From Micromonospora fulviviridis (GTDB lineage Bacteria; Actinomycetota; Actinomycetes; Mycobacteriales; Micromonosporaceae), in assembly GCF_014648395.1 (NCBI RefSeq), contig NZ_BMRA01000004.1, positions 357,394 to 421,393 on the forward strand: a stretch of 64,000 bases of DNA. The letters run 5' to 3'. Shown one piece after another: positions 54,188-62,972 of this stretch. The position numbers and the translations under genes are program-made. The notes under the pieces were generated by a model. That model was given only the letters and a program-made list of their open reading frames with translations, did not search any database and had not been told where the DNA came from. Position 1 is the stretch's first letter. Each line of letters starts with the position of its first letter.

Positions 54188-54919
54188 GTGGAGCGCACCC
54201 GAACCCTGACCCCCCGCACCGCCGTGATCTGGGCGGTGCTCCGGGCCGAGCTGGACCGGCGAGCCGGCGAGCGGCTCACCGTGCTCGACGTCGGCGGCGG
54301 GACCGGCGGCTTCGCCGTCCCGCTCGCCGACGCCGGCCACCGGGTCACCGTGGTCGACGCCAGCCCCGACGCGCTCGCCGCGCTGACCCGCCGGGCCGCC
54401 GAGGCCGGGGTCGCCGAGCGGGTACGCGCCGTGCAGGGCGACGGCGACGCGCTCGCCGGGCTGGTCGAGCCGGCCACCGTCGACCTGGTGCTCTGCCACT
54501 CGGTGCTGGAGGTGGTGGACGATCCCGCCCCGGTGGTCGCCGCGCTGGCCGCTGCCCTGCGCCCCGGTGGCGCGGCCAGTGTGCTGGTCGCCGGCCGGGC
54601 CGCCGCCGTGCTGGCCCGGGCGATGAACGGCCACCTGGACGTGGCGGCCGCGCTCGCCGCCGACCCGGCCGGCGCCGCCGGTCCCCGGGACACCCTGCGC
54701 CGCCGCTACGACACCGACGGCGCCACCGCCCTGCTCGCCGCCGCCGGGCTCGCCGTCGAGGAGATCCACGGCGTACGCGTGCTCGCCGACCTGCTCCCGG
54801 CCGCGGTGGCGGACGGCCAGTCGGCCGCCCTGGTCGAGCTGGAACGGGCCCTCGCCGCCCGGTCGCCCTACCGCGACCTCGCCGCCCAGCTGCACCTGTT
54901 CGCCCGCCGCCCGGCATGA
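54188..54919 (+). CDS. Class I SAM-dependent methyltransferase
   Basis: 243 residues: VLDVGGGTGGFAVPLADAGH is the SAM-binding motif I, VTVVDASPDAL motif II, QGDGDAL near 90 and VDLVLCHSVLEVV the motif IV region, ALRPGGAASVLVAG post-motif. Methyl acceptor unknown; no substrate domain. Its length and the RYDTDGATALLAAAGLAV segment resemble CmoA/UbiG-type small-molecule or tRNA methyltransferases. GTG start seven bases after a -10 box. Its stop overlaps the start of the phosphodiesterase gene (ATGA), linking the two. Confidence 0.9.
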   Translation: MERTRTLTPRTAVIWAVLRAELDRRAGERLTVLDVGGGTGGFAVPLADAGHRVTVVDASPDALAALTRRAAEAGVAERVRAVQGDGDALAGLVEPATVDLVLCHSVLEVVDDPAPVVAALAAALRPGGAASVLVAGRAAAVLARAMNGHLDVAAALAADPAGAAGPRDTLRRRYDTDGATALLAAAGLAVEEIHGVRVLADLLPAAVADGQSAALVELERALAARSPYRDLAAQLHLFARRPA

Positions 54920-56079
54920 CCGGCCCGGCGGTGGGTCCGCTCGACCGGGTCGCGCCCCGCTACGGCGGCGGCAGCCTGGCCGACGTGCTGCCCAGCGCGC
55001 TGGCGCTGCTCGGCGTGCCCGGCGCCGCCGACCTGCTCGGCCTGGCGCCCCGGCTGGCCGGGGTGCGGCGGGTCGCCGTGCTGCTGGTCGACGGGCTCGG
55101 CTGGTACCAGATCCCCACCGCCGCCCCGTACGCGCCGACGCTGGCCGGGCTGGCCGCCACGGTCGGCGTCCCGCTCACCTCGGGCTTCCCCTCCACCACC
55201 CCGACCAGCCTGGTCAGCCTCGGCACCGGCACCCCGTCCGGCCCGCACGGCGTGCTCGGCTTCAAGGTCCGGGTGCCGGGCACCGACCGGGTGCTCAGCC
55301 ACATCGAGTGGGCCGGCGACCCGGAGCCGCTGCGCTGGCAGCCCGTCGCCACCTGGTACGAGCGGGCCCGCGCCGCCGGGGTGGCGGTCACCGTGGTCAG
55401 CCGCCCGGAGTACGGCGGCAGCGGCCTCACCCTGGCCGCCAACCGGGGCGGCGACTACCGGGGCGCGGCCGGCGTCGACCCGGTCGCGGAGCGGATGCTC
55501 GCCGCCCTGGCGGCCGGTCCCGGGCCGACCCTGGTCTCCGGCTACCACCCCGACCTGGACCGGCACGGGCACCTCACCGGCGTGGACTCCGCGCCCTGGC
55601 GGCTGGCCGCCGCCGAGGTGGACCGCCTGCTCGCCCGGCTGGTCGACGGGCTGCCGCCGGACGCCGCGCTGCTGGTCACCGCCGACCACGGGCAGCTCAA
55701 CGTGCCCGACGGGCACCGGATCGACCTCGACACCGACCCCCGGCTGCGGGCCGGCGTCCGGGTGGTGGCCGGCGAGCCCCGGGTCCGCTACCTGCACGTC
55801 GAGCCGGGCGCCACCGCCGACGTGGTGGCCGCCTGGTCGGCGGTGCTGGACGGCGCCGCCCGGGTGCTGACCCGGGCGGAGGCGGTGGCGACCGGCTGGT
55901 TCGGGCCGGTGCCGGAGGCGCACCTGGGCCGGATCGGCGACGTGGTGGTGGTCTGCCGCGACACGTACGCCGTGGTCGCCACCCGCTCGGAGCCGCCGAT
56001 GGAGTCCCGGCTGGTCGCGTACCACGGCGCGGACACCGCCGCCGAGATGACCATCCCGCTGCTGGTGGTCCGCGGCTGA
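54916..56079 (+). CDS. Alkaline phosphatase superfamily phosphodiesterase
   Basis: 387 residues of the nucleotide pyrophosphatase/phosphodiesterase type. AVLLVDGLGWYQI supplies the metal Asp, GFPSTTPTSLVSLGTGTPSG the nucleophile Thr, SGYHPDLDRHGH the Asp and His ligands, and VTADHGQLNVP a second metal Asp-His, with ATEAHLGRIGD-type ends. No signal peptide, so probably cytoplasmic, unlike the secreted NPPs. Substrate unknown. Coupled to the methyltransferase gene. Confidence 0.9.
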   Translation: MTGPAVGPLDRVAPRYGGGSLADVLPSALALLGVPGAADLLGLAPRLAGVRRVAVLLVDGLGWYQIPTAAPYAPTLAGLAATVGVPLTSGFPSTTPTSLVSLGTGTPSGPHGVLGFKVRVPGTDRVLSHIEWAGDPEPLRWQPVATWYERARAAGVAVTVVSRPEYGGSGLTLAANRGGDYRGAAGVDPVAERMLAALAAGPGPTLVSGYHPDLDRHGHLTGVDSAPWRLAAAEVDRLLARLVDGLPPDAALLVTADHGQLNVPDGHRIDLDTDPRLRAGVRVVAGEPRVRYLHVEPGATADVVAAWSAVLDGAARVLTRAEAVATGWFGPVPEAHLGRIGDVVVVCRDTYAVVATRSEPPMESRLVAYHGADTAAEMTIPLLVVRG

Positions 56080-56123
56080 CCCGACGCGGGCGGTCGGGCG
56101 GCGGGACTGTCGGACCGGGCGGC

Positions 56124-56129
56124 TAGCCT
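56124..56129 (+). promoter_or_regulatory. -10 box of probable leaderless dinB transcript
   Basis: TAGCCT ends six bases before the ATG at 56136. Confidence 0.5.
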
Positions 56130-56135
56130 GCGGGG

Positions 56136-57395
56136 ATGGGCCGCAGCCAGTCGTTGCCCCGGGGCGGTGATCCGCGCTTCGGGCCGGACGCCGACGACAC
56201 CGGCTGTCCGATCCTGCACGTCGACATGGACGCCTTCTTCGCCTCGGTGGAGGTGCGCCGCCGCCCCGAGCTGCGCGGCCGCCCGGTGGTGGTGGGCGGG
56301 ATCGGTCCGCGCGGGGTGGTCAGCTCGGCCAGCTACGAGGCCCGCCGCTTCGGCGTCCGCAGCGCCATGCCCACCGCCCGGGCCCGGGCGCTCTGCCCGC
56401 AGGCGGTCTACCTGCCGCCGGACTTCACCGCCTACTCGGCGGCCTCGCGGGCGGTGATGCGGATCTTCCGCGACGTCACCCCGCTGGTCGAGCCGCTCTC
56501 CCTGGACGAGGCGTTCCTCGACGTGGCCGGCGCCCGGCGGCTCTTCGGCGCCCCGACCGAGATCGCCCGGCTGATCCGCCGCCGGGTCGCCGAGGAGCAG
56601 GACCTGACCTGCTCGGTCGGGGTGGCGCCGAGCAAGTTCGTGGCCAAGCTCGGCTCCACGCGGGCCAAGCCGGACGGCCTGCTCGTGGTACCCGCCACCC
56701 GGGTGCTGGAGTTCCTGCACCCGCTGCCGGTGGCGGCCCTGTGGGGGGTGGGGGAGCGGTCCGCCGAGGCGCTGCGCCGGCTCGGTCTGCACACCGTGGG
56801 CGACCTGGCCGAGGCGCCGCCGGGCCTGCTCCGCCGGGCGGTGGGGGAGGCGTCCGCCGGCCACCTGCACGAGCTGGCCTGGGGGCGGGACCCGCGCCGG
56901 GTCTCCCCGGAGCACGTGGAGAAGTCGATCGGCGCGGAGGTCACCTTCGACACCGACGTCACCGACCCGGCGGAGATCCGCCGCGCGCTGCTCGCCCTCG
57001 CCGAGAAGGCCGGCGCCCGGCTGCGCGCGGCGGGCCAGGTGGGGCGCACCGTGTCGCTCAAGGTCCGGTTGGCCGACTTCCGCACGGTCAGCCGCTCCCG
57101 CACCCTCGGTGTGCCCACCGACACGGCCCGGGAGATGTTCGACACGGCCTGGGCGCTCTGGACCGCCCTCGCCCCCGGCGAGCCGGTCCGTCTGGTCGGC
57201 GTCCGGATGGAGGGGCTCGCCGCGGCGGAGGAGACGCCGCAGCAGCTCACCCTGGGTGCGCCGGAGCGCGGCTGGCGGGAGGCGGAGGCGGCGGCCGACG
57301 CGGCGGCCGCCCGATTCGGGCGGTCCGTCATAGGTCCGGCCAGTCTTCTCGGCAGGCGTGATGCCCGGCGCGGCGAAAAACCGACCCGGCCGTAG
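56136..57395 (+). CDS. dinB: DNA polymerase IV
   Basis: Y-family translesion polymerase, 419 residues. ILHVDMDAFFASVEVRRRPE holds the first metal Asp and steric gate Phe, RPVVVGGIGPRGVVSSASYE the fingers, SLDEAFLDVAGARRLFG the catalytic Asp-Glu, and CSVGVAPSKFVAKLGSTRAKPDG the palm end; HhH and little finger follow. Unlike ImuB it keeps every catalytic residue. The extra N-terminal ~20 residues (GRSQSLPRGGDPRFG) are a normal actinobacterial extension. No SOS box upstream; a -10 box six bases ahead suggests a leaderless transcript. The C-terminus lacks an obvious clamp-binding QxxLF motif. Confidence 0.95.
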   Translation: MGRSQSLPRGGDPRFGPDADDTGCPILHVDMDAFFASVEVRRRPELRGRPVVVGGIGPRGVVSSASYEARRFGVRSAMPTARARALCPQAVYLPPDFTAYSAASRAVMRIFRDVTPLVEPLSLDEAFLDVAGARRLFGAPTEIARLIRRRVAEEQDLTCSVGVAPSKFVAKLGSTRAKPDGLLVVPATRVLEFLHPLPVAALWGVGERSAEALRRLGLHTVGDLAEAPPGLLRRAVGEASAGHLHELAWGRDPRRVSPEHVEKSIGAEVTFDTDVTDPAEIRRALLALAEKAGARLRAAGQVGRTVSLKVRLADFRTVSRSRTLGVPTDTAREMFDTAWALWTALAPGEPVRLVGVRMEGLAAAEETPQQLTLGAPERGWREAEAAADAAAARFGRSVIGPASLLGRRDARRGEKPTRP

Positions 57396-57510
57396 GTCGT
57401 CCCGCTTTCCGACGCGCGAGCCCCCTCGTAGACTTGCGGGTAAGCAGCCGGATGGCTGCCACGGTCTGTCGGCCCGACCGGGCCGACCAACGTGACCGGG
57501 GAGGAGTGCC

Positions 57511-57906
57511 GTGCCGCTCTCGGAGCACGAGCAGCGGCTGTTCGAGCAGATCGAGCGGTCGCTTGCCGAGGACCCCAAATTCGCCTCGGCCGTGCGCGCC
57601 AGCGACCCGCGTTTCCACGCGCGGCGTCGCGTGCTCGTCGCTGCCGGCGTGGTCATCGCTGGTCTGGCCCTGTTGATCTACGGTGCCGTGATCAAGACGC
57701 CCCCGCTGGCCGTGGCGGGCTTCGTCGTCATGCTGGCCTCGTTGGGCTACGCGGTGCAGTCGCACCGCCGCTCCCAGTCGCCCGACCTGCACGTGGTCGG
57801 CGGCACGACGAGCCGTCGTCGTCCCCGTGGCCGCAGCGGCCGCCGGGGCTCCTTCCTGGACCGGATGGAGGACCGCTGGCGGCAGCGCCCGGAGGGCCAC
57901 CGCTGA
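57511..57906 (+). CDS. DUF3040 family membrane protein
   Basis: 131 residues: acidic start MPLSEHEQRLFEQIERSLAE followed by DPKFASAVRASDPRFHARRR (both hallmarks of DUF3040), two helices (VLVAAGVVIAGLALLIYGAV and LAVAGFVVMLASLGYAV) and a very basic tail (RSGRRGSFLDRMEDRWRQ). GGGGAGGAG precedes the GTG. DUF3040 genes usually lie just upstream of mraZ and the division/cell wall cluster in actinobacteria; here the neighbours are MoxR-DUF58-transglutaminase on the other strand, so the cluster may continue beyond. Function unknown. Confidence 0.9.
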   Translation: MPLSEHEQRLFEQIERSLAEDPKFASAVRASDPRFHARRRVLVAAGVVIAGLALLIYGAVIKTPPLAVAGFVVMLASLGYAVQSHRRSQSPDLHVVGGTTSRRRPRGRSGRRGSFLDRMEDRWRQRPEGHR

Positions 57907-58020
57907 GCACCTCCCGCCCCTGACGGGGCGGGACCTCTCGCGACGGCGGATCGCCGGCACGGCCGGCGAGCGTGGTCGCTTCCGCGCGCCCCGATCCCCC
58001 CGGCCACCCCACCCGACGCC

Positions 58021-58084
58021 GCGTTGATCAAGAGGTTTACGTCGGCGCGGGTCGGTTTCCTGACGCAAACTTCTTGATCAACGC
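58021..58084. repeat. Long palindrome at convergent junction (copy 3)
   Basis: Arms 58021-58043 and 58062-58084, starting GCGTTGATCAAGAGGTTTA, match except for one G-U type and one A-C position; loop 18 bases. Located between the convergent DUF3040 and transglutaminase genes. Its right arm matches the left arm of the 29701 copy almost exactly. Confidence 0.88.
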
Positions 58085-58114
58085 GCGCAGCGATGGCGCC
58101 AGGGGTTGGTTGGG

Positions 58115-58165
58115 ACCCGGTCCGCGCCCGCCGGCGGGGGAGCGCCGGCGGGCGGAACCGGGTCA
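58115..58165. terminator. Long hairpin over the transglutaminase stop
   Basis: A perfect 12-base stem CGCCCGCCGGCG (58125-58136) with 58143-58154, loop GGGGAG, is extended outward by a bulged ACCCGG/CCGGGT pair that overlaps the TGA at 58163-58165. Together with the palindrome at 58021 it gives two structures in the convergent gap. Confidence 0.7.
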
Positions 58166-59602
58166 GCGGGCCGGTCGGCCCGCCAGGAGACGACGCGGGT
58201 TCCAGCGCAGCAGCCGCTGCCGCACCTGCCCGGTCGTGGTGACCAGCCGGGTCGAGCGGTCGGTCAGGGCGTTCCGCCAGCGCAGCAGCACCGACGGCGG
58301 CAACAGGGCCGCCAGCAGCCGGGTACGCCGGTCCGCCCGGGCCGCGAGAGCGCCGCGCACCGACCGCAGGGCCGGGTACAGCTCCTCGCCGGTCAGCGGG
58401 TCGCGGGCGTAGCGGGCCCGCTCCTCCGCCCGGCCCAGCAGCCGGACCCCGGTCACCGCCCCGGCGTCCTCGACCAGCGCCTCCCGGGCCAGCCGCTCGG
58501 CGGTCGCCCGGGGCGTCTCCGTCAGGTCCACCCGGACGTGGAAGTCGACAAGCGTGTCGAGCAGCTCGTCCCAGGCGGCGTGCGCGTCCGCGCGGGCCCG
58601 GTCGGCGTCCACGCCGACCACGATCTCGCGCGCCTCGCCCCGCTGCCCGGGGACGGCGGCCAGGGTGGTGGCCGCGGGCACGGCCGCCCGTGCCCGCCGG
58701 CGCCGGCGCAGCGCGGACCGGCGCAGGGCCGGAACCGCGAGCAGCGCCAGCAGGGCGAGCGCCCCGGCCACCCACCACGGCCAGACCGGGTTCTGCCGGC
58801 TCGGGCCGTTGTCGCCGACGGCCAGGCCCTGGTCGGCGTCCTTGTCGAGGCGGTCCGGGTCCTCCGGGCCGGCCGAGGGGTCGACCCCGGAGGGGGCGGC
58901 GGTGCTCCCCGGCAGGGGGGTGACCTCCTCGGGAGCGTCGGTGTCCGGGGCCCAGGCCGAGCGGACCGACCCCACGACGCCCGCCGCCGGGGTGGCGTCG
59001 AACGGCACCCAGCCGATCCCGCCGAAGTAGACCTCGGTCCAGGCGTGCAGGTTCCGGTTGGTCAGCACGTACGTGCCGCCGCCGGAGTTGCTGCCGTTGC
59101 TGAAGCCGAACGCCACCCGCGCCGGGATGCCGGCCGAACGGACCAGCCACGCCATCGCCGCGGCGTACTGCTGGCAGAAGCCCACCTTGGTGGCGAGGAA
59201 GTCGGTGATGTCGTCCCCGCTGGTGCCGCCCCGGGTGGACAGCGAGTAGGTGAACCCGTTCTCCACCGAGAAGTAGTCGTAGATCGCCCGGACCTTGTCG
59301 TAGTCGTTCGTCCGGCCCTTGACCAGCTGGTCGACCAGCCGGTCGACGGCGCGGACGGCCGGCGTGACGGTCTGCTGCCGCAGCACCGGGTCGTCGGCCG
59401 GCAGGGACGGCGCCGCGCGCAGCGCCGCCGGGCTGAACGTCGAGCGGACGTAGTCGAACGAGTAGCGCTTGCCCCGGGAGTTCTCCCGGTTCGAGAAGAC
59501 GATCTGGAGGTTCGGGTCGTAGAGCCAGTTGCCGCCGAGGTCCTCGGTCTTCACCGGCTCGGCGTAGACCGGCAGCAGCGGCATGTTGAGGTTCTTGCTC
59601 AC
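58163..59602 (-). CDS. Transglutaminase-like membrane protein TgpA, C-terminal part (frame-shifted)
   Basis: 480 codons from a GTG at 59602 that overlaps the stop of the N-terminal part. The first ~75 residues (SKNLNMPLLPVYAEPVKTED, SFDYVRSTF) are the end of the periplasmic domain, then the transglutaminase core: GFCQQYAAAMAWLVRSAG with the catalytic Cys, LHAWTEVYFGGIGWVPFDAT with His and Asp. A membrane helix (VWPWWVAGALALLALLAVP) and a cytoplasmic tail rich in Arg follow. In related genomes TgpA is one protein; here the reading frame changes near 59605-59625 in a GC-rich run. Either a sequencing slip, a true frameshift or a coupled split gene. Confidence 0.85.
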   Translation of the reverse strand: MSKNLNMPLLPVYAEPVKTEDLGGNWLYDPNLQIVFSNRENSRGKRYSFDYVRSTFSPAALRAAPSLPADDPVLRQQTVTPAVRAVDRLVDQLVKGRTNDYDKVRAIYDYFSVENGFTYSLSTRGGTSGDDITDFLATKVGFCQQYAAAMAWLVRSAGIPARVAFGFSNGSNSGGGTYVLTNRNLHAWTEVYFGGIGWVPFDATPAAGVVGSVRSAWAPDTDAPEEVTPLPGSTAAPSGVDPSAGPEDPDRLDKDADQGLAVGDNGPSRQNPVWPWWVAGALALLALLAVPALRRSALRRRRRARAAVPAATTLAAVPGQRGEAREIVVGVDADRARADAHAAWDELLDTLVDFHVRVDLTETPRATAERLAREALVEDAGAVTGVRLLGRAEERARYARDPLTGEELYPALRSVRGALAARADRRTRLLAALLPPSVLLRWRNALTDRSTRLVTTTGQVRQRLLRWNPRRLLAGRPAR

Positions 59603-60606
59603 CTCGACACGCCCCGGCCGCCGCGCTCCGCCGGGTCGGGCAGGTTGCGGTTGGCGGGCCGCCCCGTGGGCACGCGCACCCGGAAGCCGTCCGGCCGCAG
59701 CTCGTCGGCGACACCGAAGCGCAGGTAGAACGGGGCCGGCTCGTCGGTGCTGACCTTGACCAGCTCGGTCACCTCGGACTGGTTGAGCTGGCCGCTGAGC
59801 GCGGCGAACAGGTCGATCCGGCCGGGGCTGCCGCCCTGGCCCGGCCGCCCGTTGCCGGTGCCGTTGCCGTTGCCGACGGCGCTCATCAGCCCGCCGGTCA
59901 TCCCGGGCACGACCAGCGGCAGGGCCACCGCGAGGGCCACCCCGACCACGGCCAGCCGCCGGCCCGCCGCGGCCAGCGGCGACGCCTCCCACACGTCGAC
60001 GTCGCGGCCCTCGCCGGTGAACCGGCGGCCGAACCGGCGTACGCGGTCGACGTTGTCGGTGACCAGCAGCCACAGGTAACCGCAGGCGCCCACCACGAAC
60101 GGGGTGGCGGGGACGCTGTCCACGTAGACCGCCACCGGCACCGAGTAGATGGCCAGCATGGGCAGCCCGGCCAGCGCCGGCCGGCGCAGCCCGACGGAGA
60201 GCACGTCCACCACGATGGCCACCGCGCCGATGCCGAGCACGGCGAGGAAGAGCAGCGAGTCGACGTCCGGCACCTCCACGCCGTACGAGCGCATGTCGGG
60301 CAGCGAGGCGTTCAGCAGGTCGCCGAAGTGGGCGAAGGTCGCCGGGGTGGGCACGAACGCGAAGAACTCGGTGCCGCCCGGGAAGACCCAGGTCAGGGCG
60401 AGCGTGAGACCGGCCAGCATGGCCAGCACCTGACCCCACAGCGGCGCCCGGGCCAACCGGCTCAGCGCGGCCGAGCCGGCCACCACGGCCACCACGATGG
60501 CCGCCTGGATGAGCCAGGTCCAGCGCTCGAAGATCGCCGACAGCGGGGCCGCCGCCAGCAGGGTCGCCGCCGCGGCGACGAAGCCGAGGTTGCGGTGCGC
60601 GGTCAC
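59599..60606 (-). CDS. TgpA N-terminal membrane part (DUF3488), frame-shifted end
   Basis: 335 residues: an N-terminal set of about six membrane helices (GFVAAAATLLAAAPLSAIF, LWGQVLAMLAGLTLALTWVF, SLLFLAVLGIGAVAIVVDVL and others) followed by a periplasmic segment (VTELVKVSTDEPAPFYLRFG) that should run on into the transglutaminase core. The frame ends at the TGA 59601-59599 after RGGRGVSR, and the matching continuation is found in the -1 frame from the same place. GTG 60606 has GAAGGG upstream. Follows DUF58 by 16 bases; the MoxR-DUF58-TgpA trio is a common operon. Confidence 0.87.
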   Translation of the reverse strand: MTAHRNLGFVAAAATLLAAAPLSAIFERWTWLIQAAIVVAVVAGSAALSRLARAPLWGQVLAMLAGLTLALTWVFPGGTEFFAFVPTPATFAHFGDLLNASLPDMRSYGVEVPDVDSLLFLAVLGIGAVAIVVDVLSVGLRRPALAGLPMLAIYSVPVAVYVDSVPATPFVVGACGYLWLLVTDNVDRVRRFGRRFTGEGRDVDVWEASPLAAAGRRLAVVGVALAVALPLVVPGMTGGLMSAVGNGNGTGNGRPGQGGSPGRIDLFAALSGQLNQSEVTELVKVSTDEPAPFYLRFGVADELRPDGFRVRVPTGRPANRNLPDPAERGGRGVSR

Positions 60607-60622
60607 GGGTCCACCCTTCGGG

Positions 60623-61921
60623 TCATCGCACGCCTCCGGCCACCGTCTCGGCCAGCGCCGCCCGTAGCGCGAACCCCTGCGAGCCGCGGCCCGCCTGGGG
60701 CCAGAGCACCGGCAGCCGGTTGCCGTGTTCCACGCCGATCACGCGCCAGCCGCTCTGCAGCAGGGCGAGCGCGGCGGCGGCGTGCGCGTGCTCCGCCTCG
60801 GCCCGGGCCTTCGGCGGCAGGTTGAGCCAGCTGTTGCTGTCGAGCAGGAAGCCCACGCAGGTCGCACCGCTGGTGCGCAGCCCGGCCAGCAGCTCCGCCT
60901 CGGCGGTGCTCAACGTGCCGAGGAGCGCGATGATCAGGCCGCCGTCGGCCCGTTGCCGGACCTGCTGCACCAGCGTGGTGACCTCGCCGCGCTTGTCCAG
61001 GTGCACCTCGGCGAGGTGGTCGAGGAGCACGCCCTCGCCGCCGGCCTCGGTGGCGTCCACGTCCGCGCCGGAGCCGGTGACCAGGCGCAGCTTGTAGCCG
61101 GCCTGCCGCAGGTGCACGGCGACGCTGGCGGCGGTGGAGACGGCCCACTCGAAGCTCGCCGTGGGCCCCTCGCCCCGGTGCCCGGCGGCGCGGGTGTCCA
61201 GCACCACGGTGGCCCGGCTCTCCCAGGGCTGCTCCTCCCGGCGCACCATGAGCTCGCCGGTGCGTGCCGTCGACTTCCAGTGCACCCGGCGCAGGTCGTC
61301 GCCCATCCGGTACTCCCGGGTGGCCGCGTCGTCCTCGCCGTGCACCGCCACCGAGCGGGCCCGGCTGTCGCCGCTGCCCGCGAACTCGCCGGGGAGGCGG
61401 ACCGAGGGCAGCGGGGTGACCTGCGGGATCACCGTGAGGTGGTCGGTGCTGGGGAAGGCCCGGCTCAGCTCGCACAGCCCGAACGGGTCGGTCAGCCGGA
61501 TCACCAGCGGGCCCACCTCGTAGCGGCCGCGCACGTCGGCGCGGACCGTGTACGCCACCGAGCTGGCCTGGTGGGCGCCGAGGCGCTCCAGCACCACCCG
61601 CGGCCGGCTGCCGAGCGCGTAGGGCAGCCGGTCCTCCAGCAGCAGGGTGCCGGTGGGCAGCCGGGACAGGTTCTGCAGCCGCAGCACCACCCGGGAGCTG
61701 GCCCCGACCGGCACCCGGTGCGGCTCCAGCGACCGGTTGCAGGCGAGCTTGTAGCGGCTGCGCCCGACGTAGGCCGCCGCGAGCAGCGGCAGGATGGCGA
61801 GCAGGACGGCCACCCGGAGCAGGTCCTTCTCGCCCAGGATGGCCGCGGAGATCGCGGCGGCGACGGCGGCCGCCAGGAACGAGCGGCCGCGGGTGGTCAG
61901 CCCTCGCAGCCCGTCGCGCAC
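60623..61921 (-). CDS. DUF58 domain protein
   Basis: 432 residues: two N-terminal membrane helices (SFLAAAVAAAISAAILG, VAVLLAILPLLAAAYV), a beta-rich middle (RVPVGASSRVVLRLQNLSRL) and the DUF58 signature YRMGDDLRRVHWKSTARTGE with the von Willebrand A-like MRREEQPWESRATVVLDTRA. Partner of MoxR ATPases and transglutaminases; such trios are thought to assemble or mature membrane complexes. GTG 61921 has GGAGG seven bases upstream; a GTG at 61963 would overlap MoxR by 41 bases. Confidence 0.92.
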   Translation of the reverse strand: MRDGLRGLTTRGRSFLAAAVAAAISAAILGEKDLLRVAVLLAILPLLAAAYVGRSRYKLACNRSLEPHRVPVGASSRVVLRLQNLSRLPTGTLLLEDRLPYALGSRPRVVLERLGAHQASSVAYTVRADVRGRYEVGPLVIRLTDPFGLCELSRAFPSTDHLTVIPQVTPLPSVRLPGEFAGSGDSRARSVAVHGEDDAATREYRMGDDLRRVHWKSTARTGELMVRREEQPWESRATVVLDTRAAGHRGEGPTASFEWAVSTAASVAVHLRQAGYKLRLVTGSGADVDATEAGGEGVLLDHLAEVHLDKRGEVTTLVQQVRQRADGGLIIALLGTLSTAEAELLAGLRTSGATCVGFLLDSNSWLNLPPKARAEAEHAHAAAALALLQSGWRVIGVEHGNRLPVLWPQAGRGSQGFALRAALAETVAGGVR

Positions 61922-61922
61922 C

Positions 61923-62972
61923 TCACGGCCTCCGCGGCTCGTACGGCCCGCGACCGTTGCCACCGGGCCGGGTGTCGTACGGGGAGCGCTTGCGGTCGTG
62001 CGGCAGCGGGAGGCGGTGCACCAGCTCGGCGACGATCGCGTCGGTGGTGCGCCGGGCCAGCTGCGCGTCGGCGGTCGGGATGATCCGGTGCGCCAGCACC
62101 GGCACCGCGAGGGCCTGAAGGTCGTCCGGGAGGACGTAGTCGCGGCCCTCCAGGGCGGCCACCGCGCGGGCGGTGCGCAGCAGCTGGAGGGTGGCCCGCG
62201 GGGACGCGCCGAGCCGGAGGTCGGGCGCCTCGCGGGTGGCGGTCACCAGGTCGATCGCGTACTGCTTGACGGCGTCGGCGACGTGCACCTGCCGGACGTG
62301 GCCGATCAGCCGGCGGACGGTGGCCGCGTCGGAGACCGGCCGCAGCTCGTTGAGCGGGTCGGTGCCGCCGTGGCCGTCCAGCATGGCCAGTTCGGCGCCC
62401 GGGTCCGGGTAGCCCATCGCGATCCGGGCGGTGAACCGGTCGCGCTGCGCCTCCGGCAGCGGGTAGGTCCCCTCCATCTCGATCGGGTTCTGCGTCGCGA
62501 TCACCATGAACGGGGTCTGGAGCTGGTAGGTCACGCCGTCGACGGTGACCTGCCGCTCCTCCATGCACTCCAGCAGCGCGGACTGGGTCTTCGGCGAGGC
62601 CCGGTTGATCTCGTCGCCGACCACCAGGTTGGCGAAGACCGCGCCCGGGCGGAACTCGAAGTCGTGCGTCTCCTGGTTGTAGACGCTGACCCCGGTGACG
62701 TCGCTGGGCAGCAGGTCCGGGGTGAACTGGATCCGGCGCACGGAGCAGTCGATCGACCGGGCCATGGCCTTGGCCAGCTTGGTCTTGCCGACGCCGGGGA
62801 CGTCCTCGATCAGCAGGTGGCCCTCGGCGAGCAGCACCGCGAGGGCGAGCCGGACGGTGGCCGTCTTGCCCTCGATGACCTGCTCGATGTTGGCCACGAT
62901 GGCCTCGCTGGCGGCGCGGAACTCGTCGTGCGGCAGCAGACCGCCCACCTCGTCCCAGGTCTGTTGTGTCAC
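61923..62972 (-). CDS. MoxR-family AAA ATPase
   Basis: 349 residues: LLIEDVPGVGKTKLAKAMA (Walker A), FANLVVGDEINRASPKTQSA (Walker B), ECMEERQVTVDGVTYQL, MVIATQNPIEMEGTYPLPEA (sensor I) and a sensor-II arginine region (GASPRATLQLLRTARAVAAL). Chaperone-like ATPase working with the DUF58 protein encoded next. The GTG start has GAGGAGGAGG seven bases upstream. Divergent from leuS with a 476-base gap that holds the leuS leader on the right and no other gene. Confidence 0.95.
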   Translation of the reverse strand: MTQQTWDEVGGLLPHDEFRAASEAIVANIEQVIEGKTATVRLALAVLLAEGHLLIEDVPGVGKTKLAKAMARSIDCSVRRIQFTPDLLPSDVTGVSVYNQETHDFEFRPGAVFANLVVGDEINRASPKTQSALLECMEERQVTVDGVTYQLQTPFMVIATQNPIEMEGTYPLPEAQRDRFTARIAMGYPDPGAELAMLDGHGGTDPLNELRPVSDAATVRRLIGHVRQVHVADAVKQYAIDLVTATREAPDLRLGASPRATLQLLRTARAVAALEGRDYVLPDDLQALAVPVLAHRIIPTADAQLARRTTDAIVAELVHRLPLPHDRKRSPYDTRPGGNGRGPYEPRRP

